Origin: Miscanthus floridulus
Taxonomy: Eukaryota; Streptophyta; Magnoliopsida; Poales; Poaceae
Length of the DNA stretch: 64,000 bases
Reading direction: 5' to 3'
Assembly (NCBI RefSeq): GCF_019320115.1
Contig: NC_089582.1
Location: forward strand, 121,131,856 to 121,195,855
Under the pieces are notes generated by a model, which was not told where the DNA came from, did no database searches, and saw only the letters and a list, made by a program, of their open reading frames with translations. Every line of letters begins with the position of its first letter. Within the stretch, counting starts at the first letter, position 1. A program made the position numbers and the translations under genes. Below are positions 45,040-56,363 of the stretch, in pieces.

Positions 45040-45744
45040 CAACAACAACAACATAGTCTTTCAGTCCCAAGCAACTTGGGTAGGCTAGAGTTGAAACCCA
45101 CCAAGAGTCCCAAGTCACGATTCAGGCACTTCAATAGCTGCTTTTCAAGCACTCCTATTCAAACATAGATCTCTAGGTATATCCCAGGCTTTCAATTGTT
45201 GGATTGATCTCCCAGCCAATAAGCCCAACGGCCTATTGGGCATTGGTCATGCGCCCTGATCGGGGGCGCCCAACCCTACATGGTTGGTGGGCCCCTATCG
45301 CACTACGCTATATAAAGTGGTGGGGGCCGGCGGCTCATCGTACGAGGTTCACCGTGAGCCAATCCGCCTCACCAACAAACCTTAAGTCCGATCTAGTAAG
45401 GGTGCAAAGCCAGCGATGGGAAGACGCCACCGTCATCACCGTCGGCCTCACTGCACCCCACCGCGTCGCCGGACTTCACCGACTCTTCTCCGACCATCGC
45501 TGCCCGTGCGCAGAACGTCACCGACAGAACGAGATGGCCGGATCCTCCTCGACGGCGCCCTCTGATGGTCTGTACACTCCCATCTACTCTCCTCTCTCTA
45601 TCACTCTGTAGTACGGTTCATTAGGTTTTCTACTTGTTCCTCCCAAATGCAAAGAACCCGTCTAGATGCTACTCTAGGAGATCTCTGGATCTAACATCAA
45701 TAGCCACAAGTCACGGTTCAGGCACTTCAATAGCTGTTTTCATG
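45040..45744 (-). mobile_element. Au-like SINE in SRK-D intron 1, with a copia LTR inside
   Basis: Flanked by 19-bp repeats at 45021-45039 and 45745-45763 (TTGCACTGCTTTGNAGGTA). Without the 500-bp LTR and its 5-bp duplication the element is 200 bp. It carries CAACAACAACAACA, CAGTCCCAAGCAACTTGGG and GTAGGCTAGAG like the SRK-B copy at the same site. Confidence 0.65.
45197..45696 (+). repeat. Copia-2 solo-like LTR (500 bp)
   Basis: Starts TGTTGGATTG, ends GGATCTAACA, with a TATATAAAG box at about 45309, flanked by TCAAT on both sides (45192-45196, 45697-45701). It matches the 3' LTR at 52446-52945 more closely than the truncated LTR at 46381-46774. Taken alone it is a perfect solo LTR. Confidence 0.92.
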
Positions 45745-46380
45745 TTGCACTGCTTTGCAGGTAACATAATAAAAACAAACATAGTAAAAATTATAGTACC
45801 AATTTTAGTTGGTGTTGTTGTTCTCACTTCCATTTTGCTTATATGGGTCTGCAAGTTCAGAGATATGTTTTCCACTCTGTATACTGATCTCAGTTACTTA
45901 AGAACAAATACTCAACAACTTTTGGGAGCAGGAAGGGAAAGAAATTTGGAAAAATGCAAGACGCTAAACCATGGAGGTTTTACTTCAGATGAACTTGGAG
46001 AAGAAAAAACTACCGATGATTTTGAACTTCCATTTCTCAAATTCCAAGATATTCTAGTCGCAACAAACAACTTCTCCAATACGTTTATGATCAGACAAGG
46101 AGGTTTTGGCAAAGTTTATAAGGTACTTTACGATGGAAGCTCCTACGTTGGCTTTTCTAGAGTGATTATCTAATTAATTAATCTGCACAACATATCCCAA
46201 TCTTGCTTTTCTATGACAACTACAAAGGGGACATTAGAAGGTGGTCAAGAGGTTGCTATCAAAAGACTTAGTAGGGACTCGAATCAAGGAATTCAGGAGT
46301 TCAGAAAGTGGTTGTTCTAATTGCCAAGCTACAGCATAGAAACTTGGTTAGACGTCTTGGTTGCTGCATTGAGGGAGACG
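45702..46380 (+). pseudogene. Duplicated SRK-D segment: exons 2, 3 and part of 4
   Basis: Matches 52951-53630. It holds the SINE end, the exon 2-3 frame (membrane segment to KVYK) and exon 4 up to ..GGGAGACG, where it joins directly to the middle of a copia LTR. The exon 4 part carries the 1-bp loss (GAAAGTGG) and other differences seen in SRK-B rather than in the downstream copy. Confidence 0.88.
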
Positions 46381-46774
46381 CGCTATATAAAGTGGTGGGG
46401 GCCGGCGGCTCATCGTACGAGGTTCACCGTGAGCCAATCCGCCCCACCAACAAACCCTAAGTCCGATCTAGTAAGGGTGCGCAGCCAGCGACGGGAAGAC
46501 GCCACCGTCATCACCGTCGGCCTCACTGCACCCCACCGCGTCGCCGGACTTCACCGACTCTTCTCCGACCATCGCTGCTCATGCGCAGAACGTCACCGAC
46601 AGAACGAGATGGCCGGATCCTCCTCGATGGCACCCTCTGATGGTCTGTACACTCCCATCTACTCTCCTCTCTCTATCACTCTGTAGTACGGTTCATTAGG
46701 TTTTCTACTTGTTCCTCCCAAATGCAAAGAACAACCCATCTAGATGCTACTCTAGGAGATCTCTGGATCTAACA

Positions 46775-48105
46775 ATGGTATCAGACGCCTGTCTAGTTCG
46801 TAGATCTAGATCGGGGAAAGAAAAGCAAATCGAACCCTAACCCTAGATCAGATTGGGTACGGGAAAAGTGGACACGGTTTCAACAAAGAACCCTAACCCT
46901 AGCAGTTCGTCAGCCTAGGGTGTAGATCTAGGGTTTCCGAATCAAAAGCAAAGAAAACGAATGAACAAAAAAGTGGAGTTTGAATTCGATTCGGATCCAA
47001 AAGAACCAAACCCTAACCCTAAAGATAGGGAGCCTACCTGGGCTTTCCTCACCGCCGGCGGCATCTCCACCGCGCGGAAAGAACACCGCGGCGTCGCTCC
47101 CGAACGGCACGCGGGACAGAGCAGAGATCAGCACTGCACCTCGCACGCGCGGTCACGGCAACAGGGCACCACCAAGCGGCCCCTCGACAGCGGCGTGCTC
47201 AGCCTTGGGCGAGCACGCACACCGGCGAGAGGGCGCTGGGCAGAGCCCCTCTTCTTCTCCCTCAGCCACTGTGGATGGCTGCTGCTGCGGCTGTTCGACG
47301 AGCTGCGCTGCGCGATGAGAGAGAAGGGGAGGGAGAGAATGAGCCTAGGGTTTTGGAAGGGTGCGGCCGAGGCGGGTTTTTCATCCGGCCGAAACGTGAG
47401 GAGGACCGTCGATCGGTGATCGACGGCCAGCAGGCACCCAGGCCGGATTAGGCCCAGGCGGGTGGATAGTTTCCCGGCCCAGGCCCAGGTTGCGGCCTGG
47501 GCGCGGAGGCGTCGCGCGCGCGAGCCGGCTGTGGGCTCTACTGGGCCGCAGCGCGCGTTAAGCGAGCTCAGCTGCCGTGGGCTGGTTTTGGCTATCGGGC
47601 CGAAATGACCAAATAAATAGTAATTTTCTAATTTTCCAGAAAACAATTTGATGCATATTAGATGAATCTGAATTGCATTTTGATGCAAATCTCTGTATAA
47701 TTTTGTCCAACGATAATTTTGTTCGGAGAAAAGTATAGTATTTTAAGAGTTTCTGGAAAATAGAATTAACAGATTTATTAAGTTTTCCGCTGCGTATTTA
47801 AAGTTATTATGGACTTTTAATTAAATTCGAACCAACGGGAGAATTTGATTTTAAGAGACAAGAGATAAATATAAGTTGATTATGATATTGTTATTTTCTG
47901 ACCAACATTGTTAATAGCAATATTATAATTTTAATGATTATGCATTATTTCTATTTTTGCCCAACGGTGATGTAGATTTAATATATAAAACAATTGTATG
48001 TTTTAATTTTGACCAACGTTAAAACTAAGGCATGCAAATTGTTGTTTTTTCTATATTATGTTCTCACTTTAAAGAGAAATTGTGTTTTCAGGAGGATACT
48101 CCTTG
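46775..48105 (+). other. Copia-2 untranslated leader
   Basis: A 1.3-kb stretch with no real gene; frames on both strands near 46961-47688 reflect GC-rich composition. It holds three CCCTAACCCTA words (about 46834, 46891, 47011), like plant telo-box motifs, then an AT-rich run before gag. Confidence 0.7.
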
Positions 48106-49419
48106 ATGGCTTATATCAAAGATATCCCAACTCTCAAAGGGAATAACTACATTGAATGGAAGAAAAAGATCGATCTGGCCTTCATTTTGGCTGAGGTTGA
48201 CTGGGTAGTCACCACACCGTGTCCCAAAGAACCTGTGGCACTGGTGAGGGAGATTGATGAGACTGATGCTGCATGGCAGAACAGAGAGCGGAACTTTGCT
48301 TCCGTAAAGATGTCTTTTGACCTCGAACATAGAAAGTGGGTCACAGCCAATAAGAAATGTTTAGCTGTGATGAAGAATATAATTGAGCCTGCAATAGTGG
48401 GCTCAATTCCAGACTGTGACACGGTCACAGAGTACCTAGAAAGAATATCTTCAAAGACATATGCAACCCAGCTGATCAAGCAGCTGGTGACAGAAAGGTA
48501 CTCTGGTGGCGGCAGTGGCATTAGAGAGCACATACTCAGAATGAGCAATTTGGCATCTAAGCTCAAACCAATGGATTTGGCACTCAAGGATGAGTTTTTT
48601 ATTCATTTGATTTTTGCTTCTTTGCCTAAAAAATTTGACAATTTTGTTGTTAATTACAACATACAGCCTGAGAAATGAGATCTAGAAAAGCTCATAGCCA
48701 TGTGTGTGCAGGAGGAGGAAAGAATAAAAGTTTCACAGGGTGGTACTATCAACTACCTAAAAGATAATAAGAAAAAGAACTATAATAACAGCTCTTCCTC
48801 CAAGTCACCTGGAAAGGGTCCCATGCAACAGTCTCAGAACAAGCAATTCCTAGTGGATAAAGACCAGTGTCTCTATTGTAAGAAGACAGGACATTATAAG
48901 AAGAATTGTCCCGATTTTCTAAAGATGATTATGAAAAATAAAGGTGAGAACATTATTACGTTCGTAAATGAATCCTTGTATGTCAAGTTTTCAAAATCTA
49001 CTTGGTGGATTGATTCAGGTGCAACTATTCATGTTGCTAATTCTTTACAGGGATTCCGTTCGATAAGAACTTTGCAAAGAAGCGAAAGTTTCATTAAAGT
49101 CGCAAATGGAGTACAAGCAGATATTGAGGCCGTTGGCGATCTTCCGCTAGAACTTGCTGATGGCTTCATACTTTTTCTTAGAGATATTCTTTATGTACCT
49201 TCTTTGCAAAGAAACTTGATTAGTGTATCAAAGTTGGACCATGATGGTTATGATTGCCATTTTGGAAATGGCAAATGTCAGATATTGTTTAATAATAGAT
49301 GTATTGGTCTTGCCTTTCGACAAGATGAGCTTTATTTGTTATCACTTCGTGAAAATGTGAATTCCGTATGTGATGTAAATGAGAATGTATCCTCATCGAA
49401 CAATGCAAATAGAAAATGA
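48106..49419 (+). pseudogene. Copia-2 gag and protease region
   Basis: Gag starts at ATG 48106 (MAYIKDIPTLKGNNYIEWKK) with a UBN2-type domain. TGA at 48676-48678 stands where a Trp codon is one change away (QPEK*DLEKL). The zinc knuckle CLYCKKTGHYKKNCP follows (about 48870), then protease with WWIDSGAT (about 49003). TGA at 49417-49419 interrupts before the GAG-pre-integrase region. Confidence 0.88.
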
Positions 49420-52245
49420 AAGAGAGCTCACGATGCGTTGTCGAAATTATGGCACTGTCGTTTAGGCCATATTTTGAGGGGGAGAATAGAAAGACTAGTT
49501 AAGAATGATATTCTTTCTCCATTAGAGCTCTCAGATTTAGAACAATGTAGAGATTGCATAAAAGGAAAGTATGTAAAGAAAATTAAAAAGGATGCCAAAT
49601 GAAGCACAGGAATTTTAGAGATAATTCACGCAGACATATGTGGTCCTTTTCCTGTGAAAAGTGTGGATGGTTATGATTCATTCATAACATTCACAGACGA
49701 TTACTCTCGTTTTGGCTACATTTATCCAATTAAAGAAAGAACAGAAGCGTTGGATAAATTCAAAATATTTAAAGCAGAAGTTGAAAATCAGCATGATTTA
49801 AAGATTAAGATAGTCAGGTCTGATCGTAGGGGGAGTACTACGGTCGGCATACCCCATATGGACAAGTTCCTAGACCTTTTGTAAGGTTCTTACAGGAGAA
49901 TGATATAGTCGCCCAGTATTCTACACCGGGTGAACCTCAACAGAATAGAGTAGCTGAGAGGCGTAACCGTACCCTGATGGATATGGTGCGTAGTATAATA
50001 AGTTACTCCACCTTACCGTTAAGCCTGTGGATGGAGGCGTTAAAAACCACCATTCATATTCTCAATAGAGTACCAAGTAAGTCGGTGCCCAAAACACCGT
50101 ATGAATTATGGGCAGGAAGAGTACCCTCACTAAAACACTTACGAGTGTGGGGGAGTCCTGCTGAGGCTAAAGTATTTAACCCAAACATTGGGAAGTTAGA
50201 TCCTAAAACAGTAAGTTGTCATTTCATTGGCTACCCAGAAAAGTCAAAAGGTTTTCGTTTTTACTGTCCAGATAGACATACAAAGTTTGTGGAAACGAGA
50301 CACGTTGTCTTCCTAGAGGATGAAATGATAAGGGGGAGCATGGTAGCTCGAGAAATTAATCTTGAGGAGAAACGGGTGTATGCACCCACTCCGATGGTTC
50401 AGGAGCCATTTTTCGAGCTACCTGCTGCTGCTACACCTACAATGCAAGATGTTGTGGTGCCAGCACCTGTTGTTATTCCTCCTATGGCAACAACAAATGA
50501 GGATGAGGAACCCATGGTTCAAAATCCTACAGACCCTATTGCCACACATGAGGGGGAGCAACAACAGTCTCAAACAGTAAATGTGCCAAATGTGGAGACT
50601 CTTAGAAGGTCTCAAAGAGTTAGAAAATCAGCTATTTCTAATGATTATGAAATCTATAATACTGAAGAGTTTCAAATGGGGGATGATCCCACCTCATTTG
50701 AAGAAGCCATGAGAAGTGATCATTCATCAAAGTGGCTTGAGGCCATGGAAGATGAAATGAAATCAATGAATGCCAATAAAGTTTGGGATTTAGAGATAAT
50801 TTCTAAATGAGCCAAAACAGTAGAATGTAAATGGGTCTACAAGACAAAACTTGACTCTCAAGGGAATATAGAGAGATATAAAGCCCGACTTGTGGCAAAA
50901 GGCTTTACGCAAAGAGAAGGGATTGATTACAATGAGACCTTTTCTCTAGTCTCATGTAAAGATTCCTTCAGAATCATAATGGCATTAGTGGCACATTACG
51001 ATCTAGAATTACATCAGATGGATGTAAAGACGGCATTTCTTAATGGAGACTTAGAGGAAAATGTTTACATGGCACAACCAAAAGGTTTTGTCATGGAAGG
51101 AAAAGAACGAATGGGATGCCGCCTAAAAAATCCATTTATGGATTAAAACAAGCTTCAAGATAGTGGTACTTGAAGTTTGACCAAACAATAAAGAATTTTG
51201 GGTTTAAAGAGAATGTTGAGGACAATTGTGTCTATACAAAGTTTAAGAATGGAAAGTTTATCTTCCTTGTTCTGTATGTGGATGATATCTTACTTGCTAG
51301 TAGTGATGTCAGTCTACTACTGGAGACAAATAAGTTTTTGTCCTCAAAGTTTGATATGAAAGATCTTGGTGAAGCTTTGTTCTAGGGATCGAGATTCACC
51401 GAGATAGAAGTAAAGGGGTATTAGGACTGTCGCAAAAGGCATACATTGAAAAGATCTTAAAGAAATTCAGTATGCACAAATGTAGTCCCTCACCTGCTCC
51501 TATAGTCAAGAGCGACAGATATGGGGATTTTCAATGCCCCAGGAACCAATATGAGATCGATCAAATAAAAGTGGTTCCATATGCTTCAGCTGTCGGAAGC
51601 TTGCAATATGCTCAAGTATGCACGCGCCCTGACTTGGCATTTGTTACCGGGTTACTTAGCAGATTCCAGAGCAATCCTGGAATAGAACACTGGAAATTGG
51701 TAAAGAAAGTCTTGCGTTATTTGCAAGGAACGAAAGGCCTCATGATGATGTATAGAAGATCTGATTTACTTCATATAGTGGGATATTTAGATTCTGATTA
51801 TGCGGGAGATAATAGAAAATCCACGTCTGGATATGTGTTCACTCTCGTAGGGGGAGCTATTTCATGGAAAAGCTCAAAGCAAACCGTTACTACATCGTCC
51901 ACAATGTATGCCGAGTTTGTAGCGTGTTATGAGGCAACAGGGCAGGTGAACTGGCTAAAGAAGTTCATACCTGGTTTGAAAGTGGTTGACGACATCTATA
52001 GACCACTGAAGTTATACTGCGATAATAATCCAGCAGTACAGTATGCTCACAACAATAGGTCAAGTGATGCTGCCAAACACATTGACATAAAGTATTATGT
52101 TGTGAAGGATAGAGTCCGGGATCAAATGATAAGTCTTGAGCATATAGGTACCAAAAAGATGCTCGTGGATCCGCTTACAAAAGGCTTACCACCCAACGTG
52201 TTCAGAGAACATGTAGCCGGCATGGGTTTAAGGGAAAGCCTATGA
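49420..52245 (+). pseudogene. Copia-2 pol (integrase, reverse transcriptase, RNase H)
   Basis: GAG-pre-integrase LWHCRLGHILRGRIERL (about 49448), TGA at 49600-49602, integrase (HADICGPF, TDDYSRFGY), a frame change around 49828, then [14 protein letters not shown] onward. TGA at 50808-50810, RT with HQMDVKTAFLNGDLEENVY (about 51012), a frame change near 51115, TAG at about 51161, YVDDILLASS (about 51276), a frame change near 51380, and RNase H with SDYAGDNRKSTSGY and CDNNPAVQYAHN to the stop at 52245. Motif order confirms Ty1/copia. Non-functional. Confidence 0.88.
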
Positions 52246-52445
52246 TTTCTGGACTATAAAGGGCCCAAAAGTTAAAGTATCTATTTCAGATCAGAGACGT
52301 GCATTGTAGTTGTTAAATCTATCGGCGATTGACCGTGACGATGAAACATGCTCTATGCATCATCTGTGAAGAAATGAGTAAGGATAAAAGAATTGAAGTT
52401 TAAAGTTTAAAGATAAAAGTAATAGTGTGAGATCAAGGGGGAGAA

Positions 52446-52945
52446 CGTTGGATTGATCTCTCAGCCAATAAGCCCAACGGCCTATTGGGCCTTGGTCACG
52501 CGCCCTGATCGGGGGCGCCCAACCCTACATGGTTGGTGGGCCCCTATCGCACTACGCTATATAAAGTGGTGGGGGCCGGCGGCTCATCGTACGAGGTTCA
52601 CCGTGAGCCAATCCGCCTCACCAACAAACCTTAAGTCCGATCTAGTAAGGGTGCAAAGCCAGCGACGGGAAGACGCCACCGTCATCACCGTCGGCCTCAC
52701 TGCACCCCACCGCGTCGCCGGACTTCACCGACTCTTCTCCGACCATCGCTGCCCGTGCGCAGAACGTCACCGACAGAACGAGATGGCCGGATCCTCCTCG
52801 ACGGCGCCCTCTGATGGTCTGTACACTCCCATCTACTCTCCTCTCTCTATCACTCTGTAGTACGGTTCATTAGGTTTTCTACTTGTTCCTCCCAAATGCA
52901 AAGAACCCGTCTAGATGCTACTCTAGGAGATCTCTGGATCTAACA
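52446..52945 (+). repeat. Copia-2 3' LTR (500 bp)
   Basis: Full length; first base C instead of T. Followed by the TCAAT target duplication and the rest of the SINE. Confidence 0.93.
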
Positions 52946-54650
52946 TCAATAGCCACAAGTCACGGTTCAGGCACTTCAATAGCTGTTTTCATGTTGCACT
53001 GCTTTGCAGGTAACATAATAAAAACAAACATAGTAAAAATTATAGTACCAATTTTAGTTGGTGTTGTTGTTCTCACTTCCATTTTGCTTATATGGGTCTG
53101 CAAGTTCAGAGATATGTTTTCCACTCTGTATACTGATCTCAGTTACTTAAGAACAAATACTCAACAACTTTTGGGAGCAGGAAGGGAAAGAAATTTGGAA
53201 AAATGCAAGACGCTAAACCATGGAGGTTTTACTTCAGATGAACTTGGAGAAGAAAAAACTACCGATGATTTTGAACTTCCATTTCTCAAATTCCAAGATA
53301 TTCTAGTCGCAACAAACAACTTCTCCAATACGTTTATGATCAGACAAGGAGGTTTTGGCAAAGTTTATAAGGTACTTTACGATGGAAGCTCCTACGTTGG
53401 CTTTTCTAGAGTGATTATCTAATTAATTAATCTGCACAACATATCCCAATCTTGCTTTTCTGTGACAACTACAAAGGGGACATTAGAAAGTGGTCAAGTG
53501 TTTGCTATCAAAAGACTTAGTAGGGACTCGAATCAAGGAATTCAGGAGTTCAGAAATGAAGTTGTTCTAATTGCCAAGCTACAGCATAGAAACTTGGTTA
53601 GGCGTCTTGGTTGCTGCATTGAGGGAGACGAAAAGCTGTTGATTTATGAGCATCTGCCTAATAAAAGCTTGGATGCTATCATTTTCAGTATGTTCTACTA
53701 ATATTTACCATAGGTTCAATATGAGGTTAAGTTATGATATAATTACATTTTTCATAATTCCATAATTGTTCACCGTAGATTGTGCAAGAAATGCACCGCT
53801 AGATTGGCCAACAAGGTTCAAGATAATCAAAGGAGTTGCAAGGGGACTTTTATACCTCCATCATGATTCAAGATTGACAATAATTCATAGGGACCTCAAA
53901 GCTAGTAATGTGCTACTAGATGCAGAGATGAGACCCAAGATAGCTGACTTTGGCATGGCAAGCATCTTTGGTGATAATCAAGAAAATGCTAATACCAAGC
54001 GAGTTGTTGGGACATAGTGAGTGGTACTTTAATCTCAATACTTAAATTAACCTTTAATCCCAATACACAAATTAACCTATGATTGGTACCAATTCATTCT
54101 CATAACTTTCACAAATGAAATGGTCTTAACAGTGACATTTTCTCTGTGAAGTCTGATGTCTATAGCTTTGGTGTTCTACTTTTGGAGATTGTGAGCGGTA
54201 TAGAAATAAGCGCTGTTGACCACATGCCAGGTTTCCCAAACCTTATAGTCTATGTAAGAAAATATGATTGCCTTTTAATTTGCTCATACTAAAAGATTTT
54301 AAATGTTCAGTGTTACGCAATCTAAAGGAGTGATGTGATTGTTTCAGGCATGGAACCATCGGAACGAAGGAAAAGCAAAAGATCTGGTTGACAAATGTAT
54401 TGTGGAGAACCGCTTACTAGATGAAGCTTCACTTTGCATCCACATGGGGCTTGTGTGTGTGCAGGAAAATCCGGACGATAGGCCATTGACGTCTTCTGTT
54501 GTATTCAGCTTGGAGAATGGGTGCACAACACTACCAACGCCAAATCACCCTGCATATTTTTCACAGAGAAATAGTGATATTGAGCAAATGAGAGAAGGCA
54601 TTATGAATACTAAGAACACTATGACTCTTATAGTGATAGAGGGGAGATAG

Positions 54651-55537
54651 AGTGACTTCATTTTTAGTCACAAAATATTTACCTAGGTTAACTGTAAAAC
54701 AGATAGTGCTTGCTTTAGCAGTAACCTGGAAGTTAGTACTGCTATCTTTTCTCTACTAGTATGGCGCACACGCTTTCTTTGAAAAAACAAATGCAGCCTG
54801 AATGGAATAATCTAAACGGATATGTCAAGCTCAACATCCTACTAAGGTTCAGAGATGATACGGAAAGCATATAGGGTTTGTAAAAGATGATACAGAAAGC
54901 ATATAGCCTGAAATTTTCATTTTTATTATTTTTCTGTGATTTACTATGATTTTTCAAAGATTCAGTCGAAATAAATAAAAAAAAAGACAAAACCGTCTTC
55001 AAAACCGCTTATAACAGGGCCAGGGAGGTAAGATGAACGGTTTTAAAAGTTGAGGGAGGTGTTTTGCCCAGTTTTAGAGTTCATGGAGGAAAATCGGATT
55101 TTCGCGAAAGTTGAGAGAGGTAACGTGTACTTTTTTTTTTCTGGAAAGAGAAGAAAGCTCGTCAAAGCCCATCCTGTCGGGGTGCAAGTTGCGCCAATAT
55201 TTGGGAGACCCCACGTGCCAGTGGAACATCTAAAAACCAGCCCACTTGTCTAATGCGACTCCACCTGGCCCGGCCTGTCCAATCCCCTTCCATCTCCGAA
55301 CTGGAAAAAAGCCCACGGAACCCTAGCCTCCCGAGTCCCGACCCCGTCCTGCTCGCTCCGCCGTCCTCCGTATTCCACCGTTCAGCTGCCGGCGGCAGCG
55401 GCGCAGAGAAGAGCCAATCCGCCGGCTTGATCTGAACCATGAACAAAGTCTTAGGTCCATTTTCGACAGTAAAGATCCTCCACATGTTCCAGTGTTGTTC
55501 CATCTTATGGGTAACAAGTCTTTTATCATACACGCAG
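54651..55537. other. Flank of SRK-D; no gene recognised
   Basis: 54660-54890 matches the SRK-C 3' flank. GC-rich sequence at 55260-55440 looks like a gene 5' region (AACCCTAGCCTCCCGAG) but has no frame I can name. Confidence 0.45.
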
Positions 55538-55691
55538 GCTGCAACATGCGCTGGCACAGAAAATGGACGCCTCTGGCTATCGCGGGAAGGCTCCACAGAG
55601 CGTGCAGGAAGAGAACATGAGAAAGCTCACTGCTTTGTTAGAACATCTAGAGGTCATCAGTGAAACTGAGAAGAAATTAGATGCAAACTGA
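55538..55691 (+). pseudogene. Possible C-terminal end of a valyl-tRNA synthetase gene
   Basis: After an acceptor-like CACGCAG, the frame reads LQHALAQKMDASGYRGKAPQ and continues with SVQEENMRKLTALLEHLEVI to a TGA at 55689-55691. A short coiled C-terminal tail of this type (Gly-Tyr..Lys-x-Pro..Val-Gln-Glu..Lys-Leu) resembles plant cytosolic valyl-tRNA synthetases. No upstream exons are visible, so at best it is a captured or retained fragment. The match is from memory of the family and unverified. Confidence 0.4.
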
Positions 55692-56117
55692 GTTTCTGAC
55701 CTCTGCTTTGAAGACGCCCTGCTTGTACCGAAGCTGGACCCACATTTTTCTTGTTTGCAAAAAGCTCAGTTATTTACCTGTACACTCAGGTTTACAATTG
55801 ATGGTTCAGAACTTCAGATGGAACCACACCTTTTGCAGCGTGTAAGAATGCACTGGCTATATAGAACCGTATTTTTGGATGTTCGTTTTTGAAGTTAGAA
55901 ACTTTTGATGCTGATGCATATGGGATCTCTGTCAGAAAATGCAGTAGCGGTGCTATTAAGGTTTCAGGTTTGCCAGCCTCACGCCAGCGTGTCACTTGTG
56001 GATCAATTCATTTGCGTCAAAAAAATTCGAATCAAGCAATAGCAGCCTCACGCCAGCGTGCTCCGTCTTTCAGCTGAGCGCGCTGAGACAGTGGATAAAG
56101 CTGAAGGAACTTCAAGC
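55692..56117. other. No gene seen
   Basis: A tandem-like word CCTCACGCCAGCGTG occurs at about 55977 and 56046. Nothing else recognised. Confidence 0.45.
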
Positions 56118-56211
56118 GGCCTGTTCACTCGTGCTTATAAGTCTATTTTTCCAGTCAACGAACAATATTTTTTTCTCACAACAAATCAGTCAACTGCAGC
56201 CAAGCGAACGT
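56118..56211. mobile_element. Short MITE
   Basis: GGCCTGTTCACTCGTGCTTA at the left and, on the complement of the right end, TCACGTTCGCTTGGCTGCAG; interior TTTTTCTCACAACAAATCAG as in the SRK-B exon MITE. Ends are weakly matched. Confidence 0.5.
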
Positions 56212-56363
56212 GACAGAGTTTGGGACGGTCAAGCGTGCATGTACCAGTACCACAATGGTGTGCAAGCGGGAGTTCCTGCAGGAACGAGACGGGCCGTCGC
56301 CGTACCGCGTATCGTTCACAGTTTGTGTAACGCACTGGTTTTGGGAATAGAATAGAGGAGTTG

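Larger units (their letters stand above)
46381..52945 (+). mobile_element. Copia-2: older Ty1/copia element with truncated 5' LTR
   Basis: 5' LTR 46381-46774 lacks its first 109 bp. The primer-binding site TGGTATCAGA follows at 46776 (initiator-Met tRNA type). The polypurine tract AAGGGGGAGAA (about 52435) precedes the 3' LTR (52446-52945), which is followed by TCAAT. The coding region has several stops and frame changes. The left flank is a kinase exon, not TCAAT, because a tandem duplication cut the LTR. Confidence 0.93.
36231..54650 (+). pseudogene. SRK-D: receptor-like kinase pseudogene dispersed by nested insertions
   Basis: Exon 1 is in three pieces: 36231-36714 (with an internal deletion of the lectin start), 43708-43791 and 44076-44730. 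Exons 2-7 follow a copia element: 53010-53371 (exons 2 and 3 with the 69-nt intron kept), 53477-53687, 53779-54016, 54133-54253 and 54348-54650. Insertions into exon 1 are a MITE, a copia element within that MITE, and a hAT-type MITE; intron 1 holds the SINE and a second copia element. Further defects: short deletions near 44168, 44190 and 44226, first P-loop Gly changed to Arg (RQGGFG), and a 30-bp in-frame loss that removes the APE block in exon 6. HRDLK and DFG survive. Exon 1's 3' part is nearly identical to SRK-B. Confidence 0.9.

Noticed and set aside
46830..47025. Interstitial telomere array
   Set aside because: Only two-unit CCCTAA words at three places; too short for a telomere remnant.
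46961..47688. 150-190-codon frames on both strands in the copia-2 leader
   Set aside because: GC-rich composition, no family resemblance, and the position is the untranslated leader between primer-binding site and gag.
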